DNA of 64,000 nucleotides from an uncultured Clostridia bacterium (GTDB lineage: Bacteria; Bacillota; Clostridia; Christensenellales; Aristaeellaceae), in contig CAKTXZ010000002.1 in the NCBI GenBank assembly GCA_934632155.1, positions 62,001-126,000 of the forward strand. Reading direction: 5' to 3'. Positions within the stretch are counted from its first letter, which is position 1, and every line of letters begins with the position of its first letter. Both the position numbers and the translations under genes were made by a program. This document shows positions 26,583 to 34,441 of the stretch, piece after piece. A model generated the notes under the pieces. The model saw nothing but the letters and a program-made list of their open reading frames with translations, was not told where the DNA came from and ran no database searches.

Positions 26583-27757
26583 AAACGGCGCAGGATTTCA
26601 GGCGCGCGCTGGGACCGGCGGACGAAGGCTTTGAAAATGTCATGCGGCAAACGCTCTCCCGACTGGAAAGGGAGGAAAAACCCATGAAACGAAAAATGTC
26701 GCTGAGCCTTGCGCTGGCGCTTATCCTGATCGCGCTGAGTCTGGCCACGGCGCTGGCCGCCGGGCTGGGCGTGTTCGGGCGGCTGAGCGCGTATTCGCCG
26801 AAGCTGACCATCATTGAGCAGGACGCGCAGTCAAACGACGCGGCGATTTCTCTGCCCGCCGGGAAAAACGGCGAGATTCCCGTTGATTTTTCCGTGGAAC
26901 AATCCTTCTACGACGGCGAGGAGCTGTATGTGTCCTATGCGCTGCGCTATGCGGATAACGCGCGCTGCGCCGCCGTGCCCCAGCCGGAGGCGGACGACGC
27001 CATGCTGATCGACTTCTGGGGAGAGGAGAGGTCGTGGTATCAGCCGATCCTTGAAAAGCTTGGCGTGTGGGAGGAAATGCTGCGCGTTTATGAGGAAAAG
27101 GGCGCGGCGGGCTGCATTCGCGACACCGCATATGTCGGCGACGGCATGCGGCTGGACGACGGCCAATATGTCGAGCTGACGCAGGCGGACGACGCGGAGG
27201 ATGAGGACGGCATGATCGGCTACCGCGAATTTGAAACGCCGCTGCCCGAGGCCATCCGCGGGCGCGAGGAGATTACCCTGCATGCGACGGTTTATCGCAG
27301 CCGCATCTATTACCTGCTGACGCAGGAGGGGCTGTACTGCTGGGCGGACGCCGAGCGTGACAAGACCGACGTGCCCTTTACCGTGCGGCGCAGCGCCCAA
27401 GCGCGCGCCATTGCGGGCGCGCGGGCGCAGTTTGCGGATTATACCCTCGAGGCGAGGATGAGCCAAAGCGGCGGACTGCTGATTTGCGATATCGCCGTGC
27501 GCGGCATACCGGAAAGCTGGACGAAGTGGGATTCGTGGGCGCAGGTGGAGGCGGAGGGCTTGGACTTTGTCGATTCCTTTATCCTCTGCGCCGACGGCGC
27601 GCCGCTTGAAGCATTGGAGCGCGGCGGCGAGGAGGACGAAGATGGCAAATACTGGCGCTATGTCTTCGCCATGCCGCAAAGCGCGGCGGTTTATACGCTG
27701 CGCCCCGTCTACAGCCTCAGCGGCGAGCGCGCCGCGGAGGAAGTGCGGCTGCAATGA
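26579..27757 (+). CDS. Single-pass membrane protein, putative anti-sigma factor for the adjacent ECF sigma
   Basis: A 392-residue protein. Residues 1-38 are cytoplasmic and charged, with two tandem-looking helices (EGFENVMRQTLSRLEREEKPM). One transmembrane helix spans about 41-63 (LSLALALILIALSLATALAAG). The remaining 330 residues are a predicted extracellular beta-rich domain with many acidic residues, resembling the DUF4179-type sensor region of clostridial anti-sigma factors. A 4-bp overlap with the sigma gene supports sequestration of the sigma factor at the membrane. No zinc-anti-sigma HxxxCxxC motif is present, so the binding mode would differ from ZAS proteins. Confidence 0.7.
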   Translation: MKTAQDFRRALGPADEGFENVMRQTLSRLEREEKPMKRKMSLSLALALILIALSLATALAAGLGVFGRLSAYSPKLTIIEQDAQSNDAAISLPAGKNGEIPVDFSVEQSFYDGEELYVSYALRYADNARCAAVPQPEADDAMLIDFWGEERSWYQPILEKLGVWEEMLRVYEEKGAAGCIRDTAYVGDGMRLDDGQYVELTQADDAEDEDGMIGYREFETPLPEAIRGREEITLHATVYRSRIYYLLTQEGLYCWADAERDKTDVPFTVRRSAQARAIAGARAQFADYTLEARMSQSGGLLICDIAVRGIPESWTKWDSWAQVEAEGLDFVDSFILCADGAPLEALERGGEEDEDGKYWRYVFAMPQSAAVYTLRPVYSLSGERAAEEVRLQ

Positions 27758-28108
27758 CAGGCGGCGCTGTTCAGCGCCTACCTTTTGCGTGCTGCCGTCA
27801 CGCTCCGGCTCATGCCGCAGTGCTGCGCTTTCCTTCGTTTTACTGTCTTAGAGAATTGGGATAAATTGCGCTTTGCATCGTGTCGCATGTTCGATTGAGA
27901 ATCGTATCCCCAAAGCAGCGCGAGGGGGCCGTTCACCGGCAGGATCGGGGGACAGCCTCCTTTTTTGCGCTTCAATCGGCGTGCCGATTGATCGCTGAGG
28001 CTATTGGGATTGCACCAAAATGCCGCGCGCATGCAGCGACGCGAGAACGCCGTTGCATGCCGCGGCAGGACGCTTGGATGAGATTTTTCGCGGGAAGACG
28101 CACTTCTG
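27758..28108. other. Non-coding gap with several hairpins
   Basis: No supported gene. It holds a candidate terminator (27924-27966), a perfect 9-bp-arm palindrome TCAATCGGC-GT-GCCGATTGA (27972-27991), and a longer imperfect hairpin with arms GCCGCG (28022-28027) and CGCGGC (28061-28066) flanked by ATGCA/TGCAT. The gap separates the convergent anti-sigma and psuG genes. Confidence 0.6.
27924..27966 (+). terminator. Candidate terminator after the ECF operon
   Basis: GGGGGC (27924-27929) pairs with GCCTCC (27955-27960, one G-T), enclosing GC-rich sequence, and is followed by six T. It is 166 bp past the stop codon, so the transcript would have a long 3' end. Confidence 0.5.
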
Positions 28109-29017
<909 letters not shown>

Positions 29018-29047
29018 GATAAAGCGCCTCCCTGTAGTTTGGAATAT

Positions 29048-29509
29048 TCAGTCGCCATGGAGCGAAAAATCCACCGCGCCAAGGCGGTTGACGGTGAGGA
29101 TGGCGTAGCGCCCGTTTTGCGCCGCGCCGGGATTGAGCAGCAGAACGCCGTTTCGCCATTCGGCCTTCTGCACATGCGTATGGCCGTAGAGCGCGGCCTG
29201 CGCCCGTTCTGTGATGGCAAGGGAAAGCAAATCGTCTTCTCCTTCCCGGACGTGCTGAAAATGCCCGTGCGTTAACAGGATGCGGGCGTTGGAAAGCGAT
29301 ACGACCTCCAGTGTGTCGTTTCGGAACAGATCGCAGTTGCCCGCCACCTGATATACGGGCGGCAAATGCGCCTGATAATCGCGCAGATCGTCGTATCCGT
29401 CGCCAAGGTGAATCACCGCGTCCAGTCCACCGTCTGCTTCGGCAGCCATGAGGATTGTGCCCAGCCGCCCCTGCATGCCGTGCGAATCGCTTACTACTAA
29501 TATGCGCAA
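29048..29509 (-). CDS. YfcE-type metallophosphoesterase
   Basis: A 153-residue calcineurin-like phosphodiesterase of the YfcE/MJ0936 group. Metal motifs are visible: VSDSHG (residues 7-12), HLGDGYDD, VAGNCD (GNHD-like with Cys in place of His), THGH and LYGHTHVQ. It begins on the base after the stop of the RNase PH-RdgB gene, so translation is coupled. Related Clostridia often place this gene after rdgB; it probably cleaves a small phosphodiester, but the substrate is unknown. Confidence 0.9.
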   Translation of the reverse strand: MRILVVSDSHGMQGRLGTILMAAEADGGLDAVIHLGDGYDDLRDYQAHLPPVYQVAGNCDLFRNDTLEVVSLSNARILLTHGHFQHVREGEDDLLSLAITERAQAALYGHTHVQKAEWRNGVLLLNPGAAQNGRYAILTVNRLGAVDFSLHGD

Positions 29510-30826
29510 TTATAACGCCTCCAGATACGGCGCGATCGCCTGCAGCGCCAGCGAACGGTGACTGACGCGATTTTTCTCGGCCTCGTCCATTTCGGCGAAG
29601 GTCTGGCCGCTGACATACTCAAAGTACGGGTCGTAGCCGAAGCCGCCCTCGCCGCGGGGGGCGAAGGTAATCACACCCGGGCACGAGCCCTGCACCGCGT
29701 GCGTTTCGCCGCTTGGCAGAGCCAGCGCCATGGCGCAGACGAACTGGGCCGTGCGATCCTGAGCGGGCACGTCGCGCAGCTTTTCCATCAGCAGGGCGTT
29801 GTTGGCTGCGTCGTCGCCGTGCGCGCCTGCAAAACGTGCGGAACGTACGCCCGGCGCGCCGCCCAGCGCGTCGACCGACAGCCCGCTGTCGTCGCCCAGC
29901 GCGCAGTAGCCCGTCGCCCGCGCGACGGCCTGCGCTTTGATGCGCGCGTTCTCCTCGAACGTTTCGCCGCTCTCGTCTATCTCGCCGTCAAAGCCCGCTT
30001 CGCGCATGGAGATCACGCGCAGCGAATCATCCAGCATGTCGGAAATTTCCCGAATTTTATGGGCGTTATTGCTGGCGATAACCAGCGTACGCCGCGGGGC
30101 AATGACTGCGGCGCGCTTCCCCAGCGCCTCGCGCTGCAGCGCGTGCAGCGTGCGAACGCCCTTTTCGCCCAGCGCGATCAATTCGTTCAGCTCGTCGCGG
30201 GAAAAGGCGCGGCCCTCGCCTGTGCCTTGCAGCTCGATGAACGCGCCGGCCTCGTTCATGACGAAATTCATGTCCGTCTGCGCGGCGCTGTCCTCGGCAT
30301 AGCACAGATCCAGACAGGGCGTATCCGCCACCAGCCCGGCGCTGACGGCGGCAATCTGATGCACGACGGGGGATTCCTTGATTTTCCCCGTGCGCAGCAG
30401 CTTATCCACCGCGCAGCACAGCGCCACAAAGCCGCCCGTGATGGAGGCCGTGCGCGTGCCGCCGTCGGCCTCGAGCACATCGCAGTCGATGGTGATCGTT
30501 CTTTCGCCCAGATACCGCCTGTCGACTGCCTGCCGCAGCGCGCGGCCGATGAGCCGGCTGATTTCCACGCCGCGGCCGTCCTTCTTTACGCCGTCGCGCG
30601 CCTTGCGCCGCCCCGTTGAGGCGGGCAGCATGGCGTATTCCGCCGTCAGCCAGCCTACGCCCTGACCGCGCAGGAAGGGCGGAACGCCCTCCTCAACCGT
30701 CGCCGTGCAGATGACCCGCGTGCCGCCGCAGCGAATCAGGCAGCTGCCCGCCGCGGTGGAGACAAAATCCGGCGTCATTTCGCAGGGGCGCAGCGCGTCC
30801 GGCGCCTGACCGTTCGCTCTTGTCAT
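29510..30826 (-). CDS. Bifunctional RNase PH / XTP-dITP pyrophosphatase (RdgB) fusion
   Basis: A 438-residue fusion. Residues 1-240 are RNase PH, a phosphorolytic exoribonuclease that trims tRNA 3' ends: GSCLIRCGGTRVICTATVEE, the Arg-rich GRRKARDGVKKDGRG and DVLEADGGTRTASITG. Residues 245-438 are a RdgB/HAM1 pyrophosphatase that removes ITP, XTP and dITP: LVIASNNAHKIREI, CALGDDSGLSVDALGGAPGVRSAR and GFGYDPYFE. The two domains are normally separate but adjacent genes, and fusions are known in some Clostridia. The start overlaps the FRG-gene stop by 4 bp. Confidence 0.95.
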   Translation of the reverse strand: MTRANGQAPDALRPCEMTPDFVSTAAGSCLIRCGGTRVICTATVEEGVPPFLRGQGVGWLTAEYAMLPASTGRRKARDGVKKDGRGVEISRLIGRALRQAVDRRYLGERTITIDCDVLEADGGTRTASITGGFVALCCAVDKLLRTGKIKESPVVHQIAAVSAGLVADTPCLDLCYAEDSAAQTDMNFVMNEAGAFIELQGTGEGRAFSRDELNELIALGEKGVRTLHALQREALGKRAAVIAPRRTLVIASNNAHKIREISDMLDDSLRVISMREAGFDGEIDESGETFEENARIKAQAVARATGYCALGDDSGLSVDALGGAPGVRSARFAGAHGDDAANNALLMEKLRDVPAQDRTAQFVCAMALALPSGETHAVQGSCPGVITFAPRGEGGFGYDPYFEYVSGQTFAEMDEAEKNRVSHRSLALQAIAPYLEAL

Positions 30827-31653
30827 GGTGCTTCATCCTTTCCGCTTTGCTTCATTTTGTGATGATATTTGGGGCCGAGCGCCGCGTAACGCCGCGTAAT
30901 CCATTTGCAGATGCCGTCCAGCCCGGGATAGATCATGCGCTCGGAAATGTTGATATAATCCAGCTTGTCGCGAATTTCCAGTTTTACCTCGGCGGGAATG
31001 ACAATGCGGCGGAAGCAGCCCTCCGTGCCCGAAAGCTTGTCCAGCGTAACGGCGGAATCGCTGCACAGGGAGAACAGCGCGTACTGGTTGGCGATACGGT
31101 TGACCGCACTGGCCGGCTCGAAAAACAGCGCATAGGGCTTGGAGGAAATCGCCGATAGCGCGTCGAACCCAACACCGATCCTGTCCATCATCTCCATGGT
31201 GAAGATGTTGCCGCGCTCCTGCCGCAGCATGCTTTTGAGCCGCTCGGGCAGCTGGCCGTTGAGGCGGTCGATGTGCGCGCAGAAGATCACGCCGTCCCGG
31301 TCGTAGCTGTCCTGATCCTCGGTGGCGAAGTGCGCCGCGACGAGGGGCGAATACGTCCAGTCCAGCAGCCTTGTCGGAAGGCCGAACTGCTGCGCCATGG
31401 CCAGCAGCTGCCAGAAGGACGAAACCAGCTGCAGGTCGGCGTAGCCGTATTTTTTGAAGGAACGCAGCATCTGCCGCTCCAGCGTCATGTCGTGGGCGCA
31501 GACGCGGTTGAGCGAGGGCGTCAGCCCCCACGCGGCGTCCGACATGCCGCGGTATACGCAGTTATCGCGATAGCGCAGGATATCGGGATCCCAAACGCCG
31601 TCAAAAATGGCGGATTGCAATTCGTCCCAGCCGTGAATAACCGTTTCCTGCAT
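30823..31653 (-). CDS. FRG-domain protein
   Basis: A 276-residue protein whose first half is an FRG domain: the name-giving motif in VYRGMSDAAWGLTPSLNR, then QQFGLPTRLLDWTYSPLVAAHFA, the most conserved FRG block. The C-terminal part (SGTEGCFRRIVIPAEV, ISERMIYPGLDGICKWITRRY) is typical of full FRG proteins. FRG is named for its Phe/Tyr-Arg-Gly motif; its chemistry is unclear, and it occurs in phage-defence and ADP-ribosylation-like contexts. Here it is the first gene of an RNA/nucleotide-maintenance unit, overlapping the RNase PH-RdgB start by 4 bp. Start 31653 suits AAGGATGAG better than 31665. Divergent from queH by 45 bp. Confidence 0.85.
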   Translation of the reverse strand: MQETVIHGWDELQSAIFDGVWDPDILRYRDNCVYRGMSDAAWGLTPSLNRVCAHDMTLERQMLRSFKKYGYADLQLVSSFWQLLAMAQQFGLPTRLLDWTYSPLVAAHFATEDQDSYDRDGVIFCAHIDRLNGQLPERLKSMLRQERGNIFTMEMMDRIGVGFDALSAISSKPYALFFEPASAVNRIANQYALFSLCSDSAVTLDKLSGTEGCFRRIVIPAEVKLEIRDKLDYINISERMIYPGLDGICKWITRRYAALGPKYHHKMKQSGKDEAP

Positions 31654-31698
31654 GGTTTTTCTCATCCTTTACCATTCATGATAGGAGGCGCAGCGCCG

Positions 31699-32307
31699 AT
31701 GAAAATAAACTATCAGGCCGAAATGGAGGCGGAAATCGCCGCGCTGAACGGGCGAAGACCCACGCTGCTTTTGCATAGCTGCTGCGGGCCGTGCTCCTCG
31801 GCCGTTATCGAGCGGCTCGCGGAGCATTTTCGGCTGACGCTGTATTACTACAACCCGAACATCGAGCCGGAGGCGGAATACCGCCGCCGCCTTGCCGAGC
31901 AGGAGCGCCTGCTGACGCTGCTGCCGGGCGGGCTTTCCCTGCTGCCCTGTGAATATGACCACGACGCGTTTTCCGCCTTCGCGCAGGCCATGGCCGGCGA
32001 GCCGGAGGGGGGGAAAAGATGCCTTTCCTGCTTCGCACTGCGGCTGGGGCAAACGGCGCGCGCCGCGAAGAAAAACGGCTTTGAGTACTTTACAACCACG
32101 CTTTCCGTTAGTCCCCATAAAAACGCGGAGGCGCTGAACGCCATTGGCGAGGGCATTGCGCGGCAACTCGGCGTTCGATACCTGACGGCGGATTTTAAGA
32201 AGAAAAACGGCTACCTGCGCTCGCTGCAGTTGTCCAAGGCGTTTGACTTGTATCGGCAGGATTACTGCGGCTGCCTTTATTCCAAGCCCAAGAAGGAATC
32301 GCTGTGA
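31699..32307 (+). CDS. queH: Epoxyqueuosine reductase QueH
   Basis: A 202-residue QueH (formerly DUF208), which carries out the last step of queuosine synthesis, reducing epoxyqueuosine in tRNA without cobalamin. Cysteine pairs for the iron-sulfur cluster and metal site are present: HSCCGPC (26-32), RCLSC and YCGC near the C-terminus, with the signature YYNPNIEPEAEYRRR. AGGAGG is 9 bp before the ATG. It is a lone gene here with no other queuosine genes nearby. Its 3' end overlaps the convergent birA gene by 31 bp. Confidence 0.93.
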   Translation: MKINYQAEMEAEIAALNGRRPTLLLHSCCGPCSSAVIERLAEHFRLTLYYYNPNIEPEAEYRRRLAEQERLLTLLPGGLSLLPCEYDHDAFSAFAQAMAGEPEGGKRCLSCFALRLGQTARAAKKNGFEYFTTTLSVSPHKNAEALNAIGEGIARQLGVRYLTADFKKKNGYLRSLQLSKAFDLYRQDYCGCLYSKPKKESL

Positions 32308-33035
32308 AGCGAAACCTCGCCGCAGCGGAGCACCGTTTCCCGCCCGTCGCAGGTCACAATCAGGCCGCCCTGCGCGTCGATTCCCGTCGCCAAGGCGGTT
32401 TTTTCCATGCCGTTCTGAACGAAGGTTACGCTTTTTCCAAGCAGCAGCATATTTTCCCGATACGCAGTGAGAACCTCCTCCTGCGGCGCTTTTAATGCGT
32501 CCAGCATGCAGGCGGCGACGCGCCCTGCCAGGAAGCCGCGGGAAACCGGCGCGTCCAGCGCGCCTGCGATGGGAAGGCCCGGAAAGCCGCCCAGCGGCGT
32601 GCGTACGTTGACGCCGATTCCCAGCACGATCTGTCCGGCCGCGCTTTCGGCCAGAATGCCGCACACCTTTTTGCCGCGGAGGAACAAATCGTTCACCCAC
32701 TTGATTTTGACCTGCATGCCGCAGGTCAGCCGAATCGCGCGGGCGACCGCAGCCGCCGCCGTGACCGTTGGCGGCAGCGCGTCCTGCTCGGGCATGGGCA
32801 ACAGCATGGACAGGTACAGTCCCGTGCCCGGCGGCGAAACGAACTGCCGCCCAAGCCGCCCGCGCCCCGCCGATTGCGTATCGGCAATCAGCAGAAAGGG
32901 CGCCCGCAGGCCGTCGCGCGCCGCTTCCTTGAGGCGCCGGTTGGTCGAATCAGTCGCTTGCAGCACCTCCAAGGGCAGCGCGTCATACGCGCCCAGCGCC
33001 TGCCGAATTTCGCTCGTTTGCAGATCGTTCGTCAT
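32277..33035 (-). CDS. birA: Biotin--[acetyl-CoA-carboxylase] ligase (catalytic-only BirA)
   Basis: A 252-residue biotin protein ligase that attaches biotin to the carboxylase carrier protein. The ligase motif QSAGRGRLGRQFVSPPGTGLYLSMLLP, KIKWVNDLFL and KVCGILAES are all conserved, and a C-terminal SH3-like domain follows. It lacks the N-terminal DNA-binding domain of bifunctional BirA, so it should not act as a repressor. An AAAAGGAA site precedes ATG 33035; the frame is open further upstream but without family support. Promoter at 33129-33158. Confidence 0.93.
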   Translation of the reverse strand: MTNDLQTSEIRQALGAYDALPLEVLQATDSTNRRLKEAARDGLRAPFLLIADTQSAGRGRLGRQFVSPPGTGLYLSMLLPMPEQDALPPTVTAAAAVARAIRLTCGMQVKIKWVNDLFLRGKKVCGILAESAAGQIVLGIGVNVRTPLGGFPGLPIAGALDAPVSRGFLAGRVAACMLDALKAPQEEVLTAYRENMLLLGKSVTFVQNGMEKTALATGIDAQGGLIVTCDGRETVLRCGEVSLHSDSFLGLE

Positions 33036-33128
33036 GGTACGTTCCTTTTCCGGGGCGCGCCCGGTCAGTTCGTGAGGCCGGCGTTTTCGCACCGGCTCGG
33101 AAAAGCCGCCGCGCGGTTTTTCTAACCT

Positions 33129-33158
33129 ATTATATCACGGCTGCCGCCGTCTGGGCAA
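33129..33158 (-). promoter_or_regulatory. Sigma-A promoter of birA
   Basis: On the minus strand TTGCCC (33153-33158), an 18-bp spacer and a perfect TATAAT (33129-33134). Confidence 0.6.
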
Positions 33159-33319
33159 CCGTCGCCGCCATGAAAAAATCAAGGAGCGAAACAGGCCGGG
33201 CGCGCTTTTGCCGCGCTCAGGGATCGGGCTTCTTGCCGTTTGGACAGGCGAATTTCCGATAAGCGCCGATGCATTCGCCCCGTTCGTTCGGCATACACTG
33301 GCGGCGGAGGACGAAAAGC

Positions 33320-34129
33320 ATGAAAAAAGCCTGCATTATTCTTTCTGCATTGGCGCTGACCGCTTTGCTGATCGCGCTTTCGCCGCATGCGCTGCCCAGC
33401 GCGCCGGAGCAGCCGTCCGTGGCCCTGACGCGCGTATGGGTGGTTTCGGGCGAAGGGCCGTTGGCCGCATGGCTGAAAAAACAGGCGGCGGCGTTCGAAC
33501 GGGAAAGCGGCGGCCGCGTGTACATTCGCAGCGCAACGGCGGAGGAAGCGCTTGAAGCCAGAACGAATGCGCAGGCGCTGCGCCCTGACTGCATCCTGCA
33601 GCGCGGCGAGGGCGACGTTGTCGCCCGCAAGGGCTATGCGCTGATTGTGCGCGACGACAGCCGGGCGCTTGAAACGCCCGCGCCGACCGGCGTGCTGTTT
33701 TATCGCCCCACCGCCGCAATCGCCCCCGCCTCGTCGCCCGCGCCCGAGGCAGCGCCGCCCGTGCCCGACGGCGTGCTTTGCGCCCGTGAATGGACGCGCC
33801 TTGTTGCGCATCCGCAAAGGAGCACGCAGCCGGCCGCGGAGTTTGCCGCGGGCAAAGCGCCGGCGGCCATCCTTACGGCGGGCGAGGCTGCCGGGCTGCC
33901 CTTCGGGTATCGCGCCTACGCGCTGCCGGACGCGGCGATCAACTTTGGCGTTTCCGCTTTTTCCGCGCGCGGGGAAGCGTTTGCGGCGCGGCTGCGGAGC
34001 GAGGAGGCGCAGTATGCGCTGGCGGCGTGGGGGTATTATGCGTATGTGCCCGGCATGCGTCTGTACGACGCGAACCGCCCGACCTATCAGTTGATTGAAA
34101 ACGCGCTGGCGGCGCAGAAATGGCAATAG
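33320..34129 (+). CDS. Secreted substrate-binding-protein-like protein
   Basis: A 269-residue protein with an N-terminal signal or anchor (MKKACIILSALALTALLIALS). The following TRVWVVSGEGPLAAWLKKQ and AAAFERESGGRVYIRSATAEEAL look like the first lobe of an extracellular solute-binding protein, and INFGVSAFSARGEAFAARL with a late GYYAYVPGMR like its C-terminal lobe. It is shorter than usual binding proteins (by about 130 residues) and has an Ala/Pro-rich middle. No lipobox Cys and no adjacent ABC permease genes, so a transport role is doubtful. Its function is unknown. Confidence 0.6.
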   Translation: MKKACIILSALALTALLIALSPHALPSAPEQPSVALTRVWVVSGEGPLAAWLKKQAAAFERESGGRVYIRSATAEEALEARTNAQALRPDCILQRGEGDVVARKGYALIVRDDSRALETPAPTGVLFYRPTAAIAPASSPAPEAAPPVPDGVLCAREWTRLVAHPQRSTQPAAEFAAGKAPAAILTAGEAAGLPFGYRAYALPDAAINFGVSAFSARGEAFAARLRSEEAQYALAAWGYYAYVPGMRLYDANRPTYQLIENALAAQKWQ

Positions 34130-34156
34130 CATAGAATAGAAATGCAGGGAAAATGT

Positions 34157-34186
34157 GTATAAACTCCTGCCGCGCGGGGTATCCTG
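34157..34186 (+). promoter_or_regulatory. Candidate sigma-F promoter of gin
   Basis: GTATA (34157-34161) fits the -35 GYATA. After 15 bp, GGGTATCCTG (34177-34186) matches GGNNANANTR at all fixed positions but one. In Bacillus csfB/gin is transcribed by sigma-F, so the match sits where biology predicts it. No sigma-A promoter is visible. Confidence 0.45.
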
Positions 34187-34208
34187 CCCTCGGAAGGGAG
34201 GAAGAACG

Positions 34209-34379
34209 ATGGACGAGGCGACGTGCATTCTCTGCGGCCAGCGCGCCCCGACGGGGCTGAGCGTGATGGGCTGCCTGATCTGCTTTCCCTGCGAACGGCG
34301 ATTGCTGCGCGGGCTGATGCCGGCGGCGCGGCGGCGCGCGCTGGGGCGTATCTATGAAAGCGTGCGGCTGGAGGGTTGA
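34209..34379 (+). CDS. Gin/CsfB-like anti-sigma-G factor
   Basis: A 56-residue zinc-finger protein: CILCGQ (residues 6-9 of the ribbon) and, after GLSVMGC, a second pair CFPC, followed by basic helix residues ERRLLRGL. This is the Gin (CsfB) layout, a small zinc protein that binds and inhibits sigma-G (and in some species sigma-E) so that late forespore genes are not switched on early. GGAAGGGAGG precedes the ATG. Its neighbour is a thymidylate kinase, as in Bacillus, where csfB and tmk are a few genes apart. Short length limits certainty. Confidence 0.78.
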   Translation: MDEATCILCGQRAPTGLSVMGCLICFPCERRLLRGLMPAARRRALGRIYESVRLEG

Positions 34380-34404
34380 TTTTTCCGGCGCGGCAGGGTA
34401 CAAT
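34376..34404 (+). promoter_or_regulatory. Sigma-A promoter of the HAD-Tmk gene
   Basis: TTGATT (34376-34381), a 17-bp spacer and TACAAT (34399-34404). The -35 overlaps the gin stop codon. A GGAAGGGTG Shine-Dalgarno site and a run of seven T precede the ATG. Confidence 0.65.
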
Positions 34405-34441
34405 AGCATCCGACCGAATAGATTCGGAAGGGTGTTTTTTT

